NCBI RefSeq assembly: GCF_000526395.1
Contig: NZ_JAFZ01000001.1
Location: 558,001-622,000, forward strand
Length of the DNA: 64,000 nt
From: Aminobacterium mobile DSM 12262
GTDB taxonomy: Bacteria; Synergistota; Synergistia; Synergistales; Aminobacteriaceae
Direction of reading: 5' to 3'
Part shown: piece after piece, positions 18,183-26,070 of the stretch
Numbering within the stretch: the first letter of the stretch is position 1
Layout of the letters: every line of letters starts with the position of its first letter
The notes under the pieces: model-generated
The model's database searches: none
Seen by the model: the letters and a program-made list of their open reading frames with translations, nothing else
Told to the model about the DNA's origin: nothing
Translations under genes and position numbers: made by a program

Positions 18183-19187
18183 TTATTTATATTCTTCTAC
18201 AACTACTTTTCCTTCGATGATCTCTTTCGTGACCTCGTCAAGTCGGTCTCGTACATCTTGTGGAACCAGCTTTAGAGCACTTTCAGGCCAATTTAACCCA
18301 ACGCCGTTATTTTTCAGGTCATAAGAGACAACCTGGCCGCGAGGGTAGTTGTTGTCAAGTTTTGCTTTGATAAGGTCGAAAGCAGCGTTGTCAAGACGTT
18401 TTAACATGGAGGTCAGGACAACTTCAGGAGCCAGATGTTCTTGCGGAGAATCTACTCCTATCGCATAGAATCCAGCCTCTTTAGCAGCGGCTATGACACC
18501 TTCTCCTGTCCCACCAGCAACCTGGAAGATAACATCGGCTCCGTTATGGTATTGGTTGAGAGCCATTTCCTTCCCTTTGGCTGGATCTGACCAGCTACCC
18601 ACAAAACCTGTCAAGACTTTACAATCGGGATTTACATATTTGGCACCTTGTTCATAACCTACAAAGAAATTGTGGATGACGGGGATATCTTCTCCACCTA
18701 CAGCACCAATAATGGCTTCTTTATTCACATGGGGATCATTTTCTCTGGTAGTCATTAAGGCGGCCAGAGCCCCAGCGAGGAAGCTTCCTTCATTTTCCTT
18801 AAAGTCTACATAAGTTACGTGAGCTGTTTCTCCTGATACATCAAAATAAGCGAAGTCAGTATTGGGGAATTCAGGAGCGACCTGTTCAATGGCATCCATG
18901 AATTCAAAGCCCACTACAAAAACAAGATCAAAATTCTTTGCTGCTGTTGCTAAATAAGGAACGTAGTTTGCAGGGTCAAAATTACACTCTACGACCTTTC
19001 CGATAATGCCTAATTCTTTTTTAGCCCGTTCCAATCCAGCATTAGCGGAATCGTAGAAAGAAGCGTCTCCCAGCTTGTTAGCAATAACCAAAGCTACTTT
19101 CAACGTATCAGCCGCAGCTGCAACGCCGGCAAGACTGCTAAAAAGAAGCACCCCTGCCAATAGTAAACACCACACCTTTTTGTTCAT
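18183..19187 (-). CDS. BMP family ABC transporter substrate-binding protein (nucleoside)
   Basis: 334 aa, signal peptide MNKKVWCLLLAGVLLFSSLA with a likely type I cleavage after AAA; no lipobox cysteine, unlike many BmpA/Med-type lipoproteins. Mature domain follows the PnrA/BmpA pattern: VALVIANKLGDASFYDSANAG, FVVGFEFMDA, DVIFQVAGGTGEGV, YAIGVDSPQE. Family members bind purine and pyrimidine nucleosides. Encoded after the two permeases and ATPase and before the 5'-nucleotidase, which fits nucleoside uptake. Confidence 0.92.
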   Translation of the reverse strand: MNKKVWCLLLAGVLLFSSLAGVAAAADTLKVALVIANKLGDASFYDSANAGLERAKKELGIIGKVVECNFDPANYVPYLATAAKNFDLVFVVGFEFMDAIEQVAPEFPNTDFAYFDVSGETAHVTYVDFKENEGSFLAGALAALMTTRENDPHVNKEAIIGAVGGEDIPVIHNFFVGYEQGAKYVNPDCKVLTGFVGSWSDPAKGKEMALNQYHNGADVIFQVAGGTGEGVIAAAKEAGFYAIGVDSPQEHLAPEVVLTSMLKRLDNAAFDLIKAKLDNNYPRGQVVSYDLKNNGVGLNWPESALKLVPQDVRDRLDEVTKEIIEGKVVVEEYK

Positions 19188-19217
19188 TTCCCATCACCTC
19201 ATCTGTTTATGTTTTGA

Positions 19218-20078
19218 TCAGGCTTCCTGTGCCTGTTTCATCCGTTTCCAATTCTTAAAAATTAAGGCAACAATAACCAGTATATAAGGAAGCATAAGGG
19301 CCAAATGGCTGGAAAAACCGAAGGATTGAAGTTCAATGCCGAGTGTCTGGGCCGCCCCGAAAAGGAGAACCCCAACAGTGGTCCAAAGTAGATTCCCATC
19401 CCCAAAAATAACAGCTGCCACTGCTAGCCAGCCTCGCTCAGCGCTCATTCCGCTTACGAAAGCTACTAAATAGGAAGTGGAGAGAAAGGCTCCTGCTAGA
19501 CCTACCATAAGACCATTGATGGCGAGGGCTTTGAAACGGATCTGGATAGGAGAGATGCCAGCCGCAGAAAGAGCCTCTTCATTCTCTCCTGTGGCTTTGA
19601 GCCTCAGCCCAAAAACAGTTTTTGAGTCTATAAACCAGAAAATGAAAAAGAGCATGAGCGCAACAACGATAATAAGAGAGAGATCACCAAGCCAAGGAAC
19701 ATTAATGTCGGGAATACGTACCATGCTGGGATCTCTAAATCCACCTTTGACGTGAAAAATACTTTTCATCAAAAGGATAGAAAGGCTGTCGGCTAAAATG
19801 TTTAGAGTCATGCCTACAACCCATATGTTAGCACGTAGAAAAACACAGAGAAGAGCAAAAATCATGTTGAAGAGGAGACCAGCGGCCATGCCAAAAAGGA
19901 TTCCTATGATCCAGCTTTGAAAAAAATAGTTACCAAGGACTGCAAAAAAAGCCGAGATAAGCATGGCTCCTTCTTGGCTTATATTGAGCACTCCTGTTTG
20001 TTGTGTCCATGTCCCTCCAAGAGCGGTGAGAAGAAGGGGAGTGGACATCCTAATAGTAGCCCTGATAAAGTCTATCAT
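19218..20078 (-). CDS. Nucleoside-type ABC transporter permease (second)
   Basis: 286-aa inner-membrane permease of the BPD_transp_2 class (YufQ/NupC type), with about eight hydrophobic segments. N-terminus FIRATIRMSTPLLLTALGGTWTQQ-like, containing the glycine-rich QQTGVLNISQEGAML found in this family. Its start lies 2 bp after the end of the preceding permease, so translation is coupled. Confidence 0.92.
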   Translation of the reverse strand: MIDFIRATIRMSTPLLLTALGGTWTQQTGVLNISQEGAMLISAFFAVLGNYFFQSWIIGILFGMAAGLLFNMIFALLCVFLRANIWVVGMTLNILADSLSILLMKSIFHVKGGFRDPSMVRIPDINVPWLGDLSLIIVVALMLFFIFWFIDSKTVFGLRLKATGENEEALSAAGISPIQIRFKALAINGLMVGLAGAFLSTSYLVAFVSGMSAERGWLAVAAVIFGDGNLLWTTVGVLLFGAAQTLGIELQSFGFSSHLALMLPYILVIVALIFKNWKRMKQAQEA

Positions 20079-20080
20079 CT

Positions 20081-21145
20081 CTAGTCCTCCCTGATTCTGT
20101 TGGCCAATCTATTCGCTATTGATATTCCTGCAGTGACAAAGAGGACAGCGCAACAGACAATAACGGAAACCAGCTCTTGGGGAATGTCTGTGATAATTTC
20201 CATTTGAAGAGCACCTGAACTCATAACAGAATAAACGAGAGCAGCGATAATTCCTCCAACTGGAGAGTAGGTCACCATCATAGCCAAAATCATTCCAGTC
20301 CACGTATAGCCTGGAGAAATGTTAATAAGGAATCGATAATGGTCGCCCATAACGAGCAGGCTTCCAGCAAGTCCGGCTAAAGCGCCACTTAGAAGCATAG
20401 CTGACATTTGTCTTTTCCGAACATCTATCCCCCCGTACCGAGCAAAACGCGTATTCATGCGAGAACATCTCCAGTCGTATCCCCAAACGGAAAAAACCAT
20501 AAGTACTGTTACGATAAGTATGGCAGCTATAGCAATGTAGGCTCCGGTGTTAAGGGTTCCAAATAGCTGGAAGTGGGTTAATCTCATGGCTTCAGCTATT
20601 TTATCGGTGCTGCCAGAACTGGTTCGAACTCCGGCGTAAGGCCCTGTCGCCATAAAAGTTGTGAAGAGAATGGCAATAGAATTAAGCATGATTGTAAGGA
20701 CTACGATGTTAAGGTCTCGATCAAGGCTAAGCTTAGCGGGCATCCACGCCCAGAATGTAGCAGCTCCGACTCCGGCGAGGAGCCCGAGAGGGATAAGAAG
20801 GAGCCCAGGTAAAGCGCCTAATTCGATGCCAATCAAAGCAGCAGTAAAAGCTCCGAGATAAAGTTGCCCTTCAGCCCCTATATTCCACATACCTCCATAA
20901 AAAGCTATAGATATGCTCATGGTAGAAAGGACAAGAGGTACAGCTCTTGCTAATGTGGCTAAAATAGCATCAGTATCGCCTAATGCTCCCGAAACCATTT
21001 GGGCGTAGGCTTCAATAGGATTTGCTCCATACAAAGTAATGAGAATAGCCCCAATAAGGAGGCTCAAAAAGAAAGATACGAGAATAATGCACTGGTCGCG
21101 ATAGCGTACCAGCCAGTCTCTGGAAAAGAGACTCACAATCATCAC
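20081..21145 (-). CDS. Nucleoside-type ABC transporter permease (first)
   Basis: 354-aa permease (YufP/NupB type, BPD_transp_2) with about ten predicted membrane segments. Family motif FYGGMWNIGAEGQLYLGAF is visible in the first half. ATG overlaps the end of the ATPase gene by 4 bp and the next permease starts 2 bp after its stop. Partner of the other permease in a heterodimeric channel. Confidence 0.92.
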   Translation of the reverse strand: MMIVSLFSRDWLVRYRDQCIILVSFFLSLLIGAILITLYGANPIEAYAQMVSGALGDTDAILATLARAVPLVLSTMSISIAFYGGMWNIGAEGQLYLGAFTAALIGIELGALPGLLLIPLGLLAGVGAATFWAWMPAKLSLDRDLNIVVLTIMLNSIAILFTTFMATGPYAGVRTSSGSTDKIAEAMRLTHFQLFGTLNTGAYIAIAAILIVTVLMVFSVWGYDWRCSRMNTRFARYGGIDVRKRQMSAMLLSGALAGLAGSLLVMGDHYRFLINISPGYTWTGMILAMMVTYSPVGGIIAALVYSVMSSGALQMEIITDIPQELVSVIVCCAVLFVTAGISIANRLANRIRED

Positions 21146-22671
21146 TCCTCCTTGGCAGTAGGTACGGTTCCCTCAAGCATGAGACGACCTACAAGATTCC
21201 GTGTGGCTTCTTGGCGATCTAAAACTGCTACGATGTGCCCTCGATGCATAACAGCAATTCTATCGCTCAGAGAAAGAATTTCGTCGAGATCGGCTGAGAT
21301 GAGTAGAATAGCTTTACCATTTCTACGCAGAGACAATAAGCGATCGTGAATGAAGGAAATTCCTCCTATATCTACTCCACGAGTAGGCTGGGATACCAGT
21401 AAGAAACACGGGTCCTGTTCTAGTTCGCGTGCCATGACTAAACGTTGCATGTTCCCGCCTGAAAGTGTCCCTGCCTGTATATTTTCACTGGCGGCTGCGA
21501 CACCGTACTTTCTCATAAGCTCTGTGGTAAAAAGCCGGATAGCTTGGAAGTTTTGGAAGAATTGCCCACGAAGATAAGGCTGTTTGTATTGATAGCCAAG
21601 AAGAGCATTGTCTTTCAAAGAGGCCAGGGGAGCCAAACCAGTTTTTATGCGGTCTTCAGGTATATATGATAGGCCTAAATGTCGTCGCTTCAAAGAAGCT
21701 TCCCGTGTAATGTCTATGCCTTTCATACGAATGGCCCCTTTAAATACAGGTCGAAGACCGGAGAGAGCCTCTTCCAGTTCACTTTGCCCGTTACCGGTGA
21801 TACCTGCAATCCCCAATATTTCACTACCATGTACAGAGAAAGAAACGTTTTTTACGGCTTCTTCTCCCCGGTCACCAATGACAGAAAGATTTTGTATTTC
21901 TATGACGGCTTCTCCTTGGGATACGGAGGCTTCTGACAGTACGGGCATATGGACACTGTGTCCTACCATTAACGTTGCAAGTTCCTCTTTTGTCGCTTTT
22001 TCTCGAGGAAGTGTAGCTATATGTTTCCCCTTGCGCATAACAGTTATAATGTCAGAAATAGCGAGGACTTCAGAAAGGTTATGAGCTATGAAAATAATAG
22101 TTTTACCGGCCTTTTTAAAACTTCGAATAATGGAAAAGAGCCCTTTTATTTCTTGTGGAGAAAGAACGGCCGTTGGCTCGTCGAAAATAAGGATTTCCGC
22201 TTTTCGGTAGAGTATCTTTAATATCTCTACCCGTTGTTGTATCCCTACAGGTAAGGAGTGCACAGGGGCAAGAGGATCGATTTTAAGATCATATTGTTCA
22301 GACAGTTTTGTAACGGTTTCGATAGCAGTTTCATGATCGAAAATAAAACCGCGGCGAGGTTCATCGCCAAGAACAACATTTCGGTATACGGGCAAAGATG
22401 GAACGAGCATGAAGTGTTGATGAACCATTCCGATTCCTCGTTTCATTGCGTCGCGAGGGGTTTTGATGACGACAGGCTGACCGTCGAGGGCAAAAGATCC
22501 TGCAGTTGGACTATAAAGACCATAAATGCATTTTACTACGGTAGATTTTCCGGCGCCGTTTTCGCCTACGAGGGAATGAACTGTTCCGCTGGCGACTTCA
22601 AGAGAGAAATCGTCTACGGCCTTGAATTTCCCAAAGGTTTTAGTGAGGCCGGAAATCGACAGAGACGGCAT
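21142..22671 (-). CDS. Nucleoside-type ABC transporter ATP-binding protein (two ATPase domains)
   Basis: About 509 aa with two tandem ATPase domains, as in NupA/YufO and sugar importers. First domain: Walker A GENGAGKSTVV, signature LPVGIQQRVEILK, Walker B LIFDEPTAVL. The second is the usual degenerate copy, with GITGNGQSELEEA, signature LSGGNMQRLVMARE and a Walker-B-like LLVSQPTRGVD lacking the acidic residues. Start ATG 22671 has GGAGGGAGAG upstream; a longer in-frame extension has no ribosome site and runs into the promoter. First gene of the nucleoside operon. Confidence 0.93.
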   Translation of the reverse strand: MPSLSISGLTKTFGKFKAVDDFSLEVASGTVHSLVGENGAGKSTVVKCIYGLYSPTAGSFALDGQPVVIKTPRDAMKRGIGMVHQHFMLVPSLPVYRNVVLGDEPRRGFIFDHETAIETVTKLSEQYDLKIDPLAPVHSLPVGIQQRVEILKILYRKAEILIFDEPTAVLSPQEIKGLFSIIRSFKKAGKTIIFIAHNLSEVLAISDIITVMRKGKHIATLPREKATKEELATLMVGHSVHMPVLSEASVSQGEAVIEIQNLSVIGDRGEEAVKNVSFSVHGSEILGIAGITGNGQSELEEALSGLRPVFKGAIRMKGIDITREASLKRRHLGLSYIPEDRIKTGLAPLASLKDNALLGYQYKQPYLRGQFFQNFQAIRLFTTELMRKYGVAAASENIQAGTLSGGNMQRLVMARELEQDPCFLLVSQPTRGVDIGGISFIHDRLLSLRRNGKAILLISADLDEILSLSDRIAVMHRGHIVAVLDRQEATRNLVGRLMLEGTVPTAKEE

Positions 22672-22717
22672 AGTCTCTCCCTCCAATTCGGGTGGGAAGT
22701 ATTTTTTAAACAACTTT

Positions 22718-22726
22718 ATTGTAGCA
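22718..22726 (-). promoter_or_regulatory. Extended -10 promoter element for the nucleoside operon
   Basis: On the minus strand TGCTACAAT, a TGn-extended -10 box, 47 bp before the ATPase start and downstream of the terminator of the nrd operon. No good -35 is visible, as is common with extended -10 promoters. Confidence 0.4.
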
Positions 22727-22750
22727 TGATTTAAAAAAACGTTAGAAAGG

Positions 22751-22781
22751 AAAAGGCATCTGTTGTGCAACAGATGCCTTT
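22751..22781 (-). terminator. Terminator of the nrdD-nrdG operon
   Basis: Perfect 14-bp inverted repeat AAAGGCATCTGTTG / CAACAGATGCCTTT (22752-22765 with 22768-22781). On the minus strand it runs into TTTTCCTTTC and then a T7 run, so it ends the nrd transcript 32 bp after the small glycyl-radical gene and confirms that this gene is part of the nrd transcript. Confidence 0.85.
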
Positions 22782-22812
22782 GAGTGCAAATCCCTCTGCA
22801 AGAGAGTCCACT

Positions 22813-22965
22813 TTATTTTGTAGGTTCAGATTGATGAATGACTTTATCAAAAGTTTTTCTATCGCGAAACTCTTCCTTTTTACCCTTATTCCATTGCGAT
22901 ATCGGTGTTAAAAAGCCCACAACTCGGGAATATACTTCACATCGTGTTCGTTTTTTGTTTTCCAT
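22813..22965 (-). CDS. Free-standing glycyl-radical domain of class III ribonucleotide reductase (50 aa)
   Basis: Short gene: ATG 22965, 50 codons, TAA 22813-22815. AAGGGGGTC lies 10 bp upstream. The peptide begins MENKKRTRCEVYSRVVGFL and continues TPISQWNKGKKEEFRDRK. This matches the C-terminal radical loop of NrdD (RVCGYLG, then N-x-GKxEE-xxxR in E. coli-type enzymes), with Gly17 as the candidate radical glycine. The large NrdD encoded upstream ends after its zinc ribbon and has no such motif. The gene lies 37 bp after nrdG and before the operon terminator. Likely role: supplies the glycyl radical in trans after activation by NrdG, in the way GrcA/YfiD does for pyruvate formate-lyase. The trans role is inference. 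Confidence 0.8.
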   Translation of the reverse strand: MENKKRTRCEVYSRVVGFLTPISQWNKGKKEEFRDRKTFDKVIHQSEPTK

Positions 22966-23002
22966 GATCTGTTTTGACCCCCTTGTTTACGTTATGAAAT
23001 CG

Positions 23003-23698
23003 TTAAGGCCGTAAAGTAACATTTTTTACATATTCCCTGGCAATGTCCTGAAATTCCTTGAGTTCCTGAAGAGAGAAGCTTCGACAGGAAGAGAAGGTTG
23101 GAGAAAGAGTGCGAGTGCCCCTGAAATTTTGAATTACATAGGTCTGGGCTCCTCGTATCATTCGGCAAAGGCCCTCCATTTCCTTATTGCTTGTTAGCCC
23201 TGGAACTACGGTAGTTCTAAACTCGTAAAGGATCGGGCCTTGTGCTATTAAGGAAATACTTTCCATAATAGGCTCCAAAGATCCAGGGTACCCCGCCGTT
23301 TTCAAATAGCCTTCAGGAGAAGCCTTTATATCCATAGCTATAAAATCAACAAGATGTTCGCTATAAAGAAAACGTATTACTTCTGGATGACTTCCATTCG
23401 TATCAAGTTTTACTAAGAATCCCATCTCTTTAATCTGACGTAAAAAAGCAGGGAGCTCTTTATAATAAAGGGTAGGTTCTCCCCCAGTAACAACTACACC
23501 GTCAAGGAGACCAAATCTTTTATTTAGAAATCCGAAAAAATCTTTTTCCTCAAGAAAATCTACGTTATCCAGGGTGTTTACAAGTTCGGGATTATGACAA
23601 TAAGGACACCTGAAATTGCACCCTTTTGTGAAAACGACGGCTGCTATTTTCTCTGGATAATCGATCAAACTTGAAGGGATAAGACCAGCTATTTTCAA
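23003..23698 (-). CDS. nrdG: Anaerobic ribonucleotide reductase activating protein (radical SAM)
   Basis: 231-aa radical-SAM activase. The cluster motif is CNFRCPYC near residue 27, followed by GGEPTLY (SAM binding). The N-terminus MKIAGLIPSSLIDYPEKIAAVVFT is typical of the NrdG type found beside NrdD in thermophiles and anaerobes. Its ATG overlaps the nrdD stop by 4 bp. It should abstract hydrogen from the radical glycine; here that glycine seems to lie on the separate 50-aa product. Confidence 0.93.
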   Translation of the reverse strand: MKIAGLIPSSLIDYPEKIAAVVFTKGCNFRCPYCHNPELVNTLDNVDFLEEKDFFGFLNKRFGLLDGVVVTGGEPTLYYKELPAFLRQIKEMGFLVKLDTNGSHPEVIRFLYSEHLVDFIAMDIKASPEGYLKTAGYPGSLEPIMESISLIAQGPILYEFRTTVVPGLTSNKEMEGLCRMIRGAQTYVIQNFRGTRTLSPTFSSCRSFSLQELKEFQDIAREYVKNVTLRP

Positions 23699-25746
23699 TG
23701 TTCTACCACTTCTTCGATTGTTTCCTCTGTAATACCGTTCTCGGCATCACAATAGGGACAATACTCGTGCGCCCCTGGAATGTAGCCGTGGATGGGGCAA
23801 ATGCTGAACGTAGGCGTGATAGTAAAATAGGGGAGATGGAAATGTTCAGCTATTTTCCGGACGAGTCTTTTTGTGCTCTCTCCACTGGGCATGCTCTCCC
23901 CAAGGAAGCCGTGAAATACAGTCCCTCCTGTATAGAGAGTTTGAAGGCTGTCTTGAAGTTCAAGGGCCTCAAAAATATCATCAGTGTAGCCTACAGGCAG
24001 TTGGGTAGAATTCGTATAATATGGTTCTGCTCCCCATTGCCGGACATGTTCTTCGTTTGCCGCTATAATGCTATTTCCAAACCGATCTTTATCAAGCCTG
24101 GCAAAACGGTAACTTGTCCCTTCTGCGGGGGTGGCTTCCAGATTGTAAAGATTGCCAGTCTCCTCCTGGAAATCGGCAAGGCGATTTCGCATGGCGTCCA
24201 TAATCCGAATGGCAAAAGTCATCCCTTCTTCATGAGCGATAGTCTTTCCCATGAAATTTAATAGCGCTTCATTCATCCCGTTGATGCCGATGGTGTTGAA
24301 GTGATTGTTCCAGTACGAACCACTCTCTTCTTTGATGGATCGAAGATAGAATTTTGAGTAAGGGTACAGGTTGGCGTCAGTGAGCCTCTCTAACACTTTT
24401 CGTTTTGTTTCAAGGCTTTCTTTCGCTATCTCCATGAGCTCAAAAATCTTACCTAGAAAATCCTCTTCGCTTGTGGCTAAATATCCGATACGCGGCAAAT
24501 TCAGTGTTACGACTCCTATAGATCCTGTCATGGGGTTGGAGCCAAAAAGGCCTCCCCCTCTTTTACGGAGCTCTCGATTATCGAGTCGAAGTCGGCAACA
24601 CATGGAACGAGCATCATCTGGTTTCATATCTGAATTGACGAAGTTTGAAAAATAAGGGATGCCATAGCGAGCCGTCATTTCCCACACAGTATTAAGAACC
24701 TCGTTGTTCCAATCGAAATCTTTCGTAATGTTGTAAGTGGGGATGGGGAAGGGGAATACCTTTCCAGTAGCATCTCCTTCTAGCATTATTTCAGCAAACG
24801 CCCTGTTGAGCATGTCCATTTCATTCTGGAACTCCCCGTATGTTTTATCCATGGGCTTGCCTCCGACTATGGCGGGAAGGCCGGCGAGTATGCGAGGAGG
24901 AACGAGATCCATGGTAATATTCGTAAAGGGGGTTTGAAAGCCAACTCTTGTTGGTACATTCAGGTTAAAGATAAATTCCTGTAGAGCCTGTTTCACATCC
25001 CGGTAATTCAATGTATCGTAATAAATAAAAGGGGCTAAATATGTGTCGAAGTTTGAGAAGGCCTGGGCTCCAGCCGACTCCCCCTGCATAGTGTAAAAAA
25101 AGTTAACGATTTGTCCTAAAAGGCTGCGGAAATGTTTAGCTGGTTTGCTGCTGATTTTAGTCTGTACCCCAGTGAAGCCACTGACAAGCAAATCGTAAAG
25201 ATCCCATCCGCAACAATATACCGAGAGGTTGCTAAGGTCATGGATATGCAAATCACCAGAGACATGTTTTTCCCGTATCTCGGGGGGATATATTTCCTGA
25301 AGCCAGTATTGAGCTGTTATCTCTGATGCGATATAGTTGTTCAGCCCTTGGAGAGAGTAGCTCATATTACTATTTTCGTTTACTTTCCAGTCGAGCTTTT
25401 GTAGATATTTGTCGATCATATCGGCAGCGTTTCCAAGAAGCTTGCGAGTATCCCTCATCTTGGCATGTTGTTCTCTGTAGAGAATATACGCTTTGGCTAC
25501 AGTGGCGTACCCTTTTTCAATAAGAATCTTTTCTACAAGATCTTGTACTTGCTCTACTGTAGGTATCCCCTCTTTGTTAAAAAATATCTCCAGAAGGGAT
25601 ACGATTTGGCGGGTTACTTCCTGGCCTACTGCTAGAGGGTCTTCGTGTCCGACGGCCCGAGCTGCTTTCATGACAGCTGTGGTGATTTTCTTTTCATCAA
25701 ACGGCACTTCATGACCGTCTCTTTTACGAATCTGACGTATCACCAT
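23695..25746 (-). CDS. nrdD: Anaerobic ribonucleoside-triphosphate reductase, large chain lacking the glycyl-radical tail
   Basis: 683 aa from ATG 25746 (GAGGAGG upstream); an in-frame TTG upstream overlaps that ribosome site and is rejected. Makes deoxynucleotides without oxygen. The N-terminal ATP-cone (IRKRDGHEVPFDEKKITTA) is present. The barrel has NVPTRVGFQTPFTNITMDL and DLHIHDLSNLSVYCCGWDL. The C-terminal zinc ribbon is CPIHGYIPGAHEYCPYC, and the protein stops 13 residues later with EETIEEVVEH. The RVxGY(L) glycyl-radical motif that normally follows the ribbon is absent, but it occurs in the 50-aa gene downstream. No frameshift is needed, because nrdG overlaps the stop in a normal way. 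Confidence 0.93.
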   Translation of the reverse strand: MVIRQIRKRDGHEVPFDEKKITTAVMKAARAVGHEDPLAVGQEVTRQIVSLLEIFFNKEGIPTVEQVQDLVEKILIEKGYATVAKAYILYREQHAKMRDTRKLLGNAADMIDKYLQKLDWKVNENSNMSYSLQGLNNYIASEITAQYWLQEIYPPEIREKHVSGDLHIHDLSNLSVYCCGWDLYDLLVSGFTGVQTKISSKPAKHFRSLLGQIVNFFYTMQGESAGAQAFSNFDTYLAPFIYYDTLNYRDVKQALQEFIFNLNVPTRVGFQTPFTNITMDLVPPRILAGLPAIVGGKPMDKTYGEFQNEMDMLNRAFAEIMLEGDATGKVFPFPIPTYNITKDFDWNNEVLNTVWEMTARYGIPYFSNFVNSDMKPDDARSMCCRLRLDNRELRKRGGGLFGSNPMTGSIGVVTLNLPRIGYLATSEEDFLGKIFELMEIAKESLETKRKVLERLTDANLYPYSKFYLRSIKEESGSYWNNHFNTIGINGMNEALLNFMGKTIAHEEGMTFAIRIMDAMRNRLADFQEETGNLYNLEATPAEGTSYRFARLDKDRFGNSIIAANEEHVRQWGAEPYYTNSTQLPVGYTDDIFEALELQDSLQTLYTGGTVFHGFLGESMPSGESTKRLVRKIAEHFHLPYFTITPTFSICPIHGYIPGAHEYCPYCDAENGITEETIEEVVEH

Positions 25747-25836
25747 GAGAAACCTCCTCAATGCGTGTGCTATTGTTTTGGGGCCTGATTATACATCCCA
25801 TGAAGAAAAAATCCAAACCGGCGTGTATGCTATAGG

Positions 25837-25883
25837 ACACTATATAAGCCAATGTTTCTTTATTATAACTCTATATATATGGT
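25837..25883. promoter_or_regulatory. Tandem NrdR-like boxes upstream of nrdD
   Basis: ACACTATATAAGCCAA (25837-25852) and ACTCTATATATATGGT (25868-25883) both resemble the NrdR box acaCWATATATWGtgt. Their starts are exactly 31 bp apart, which is the three-turn spacing typical of NrdR operators. They lie 91-138 bp before the nrdD start in the 324-bp divergent region shared with pckA. NrdR would repress the operon when dATP is high. No nrdR gene is in the window. Confidence 0.6.
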
Positions 25884-26020
25884 TATTCGGCTTTTTTATT
25901 TAAAAATCATTATTCTTATGGTCGGATCTTCTTGCTTATTGTAAGATTGATAAACTATCGGGAGAAAGAGAGCGGAAGATGCTAGAAGCGAACTAACTCT
26001 TCACCCTTTACGAAATAAGA

Positions 26021-26045
26021 AAACATATGTTTGATTAAACATATG
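26021..26045. promoter_or_regulatory. AAACATATG repeat upstream of pckA
   Basis: A palindrome AAACATATGTTT (26021-26032) followed by a second AAACATATG (26037-26045), 16 bp apart, ending 25 bp before the pckA start. The position over the expected promoter/5' UTR suggests an operator; the binding protein is unknown. Confidence 0.35.
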
Positions 26046-26070
26046 CGGAGACGAGAAAAGGAGAGTCCTT

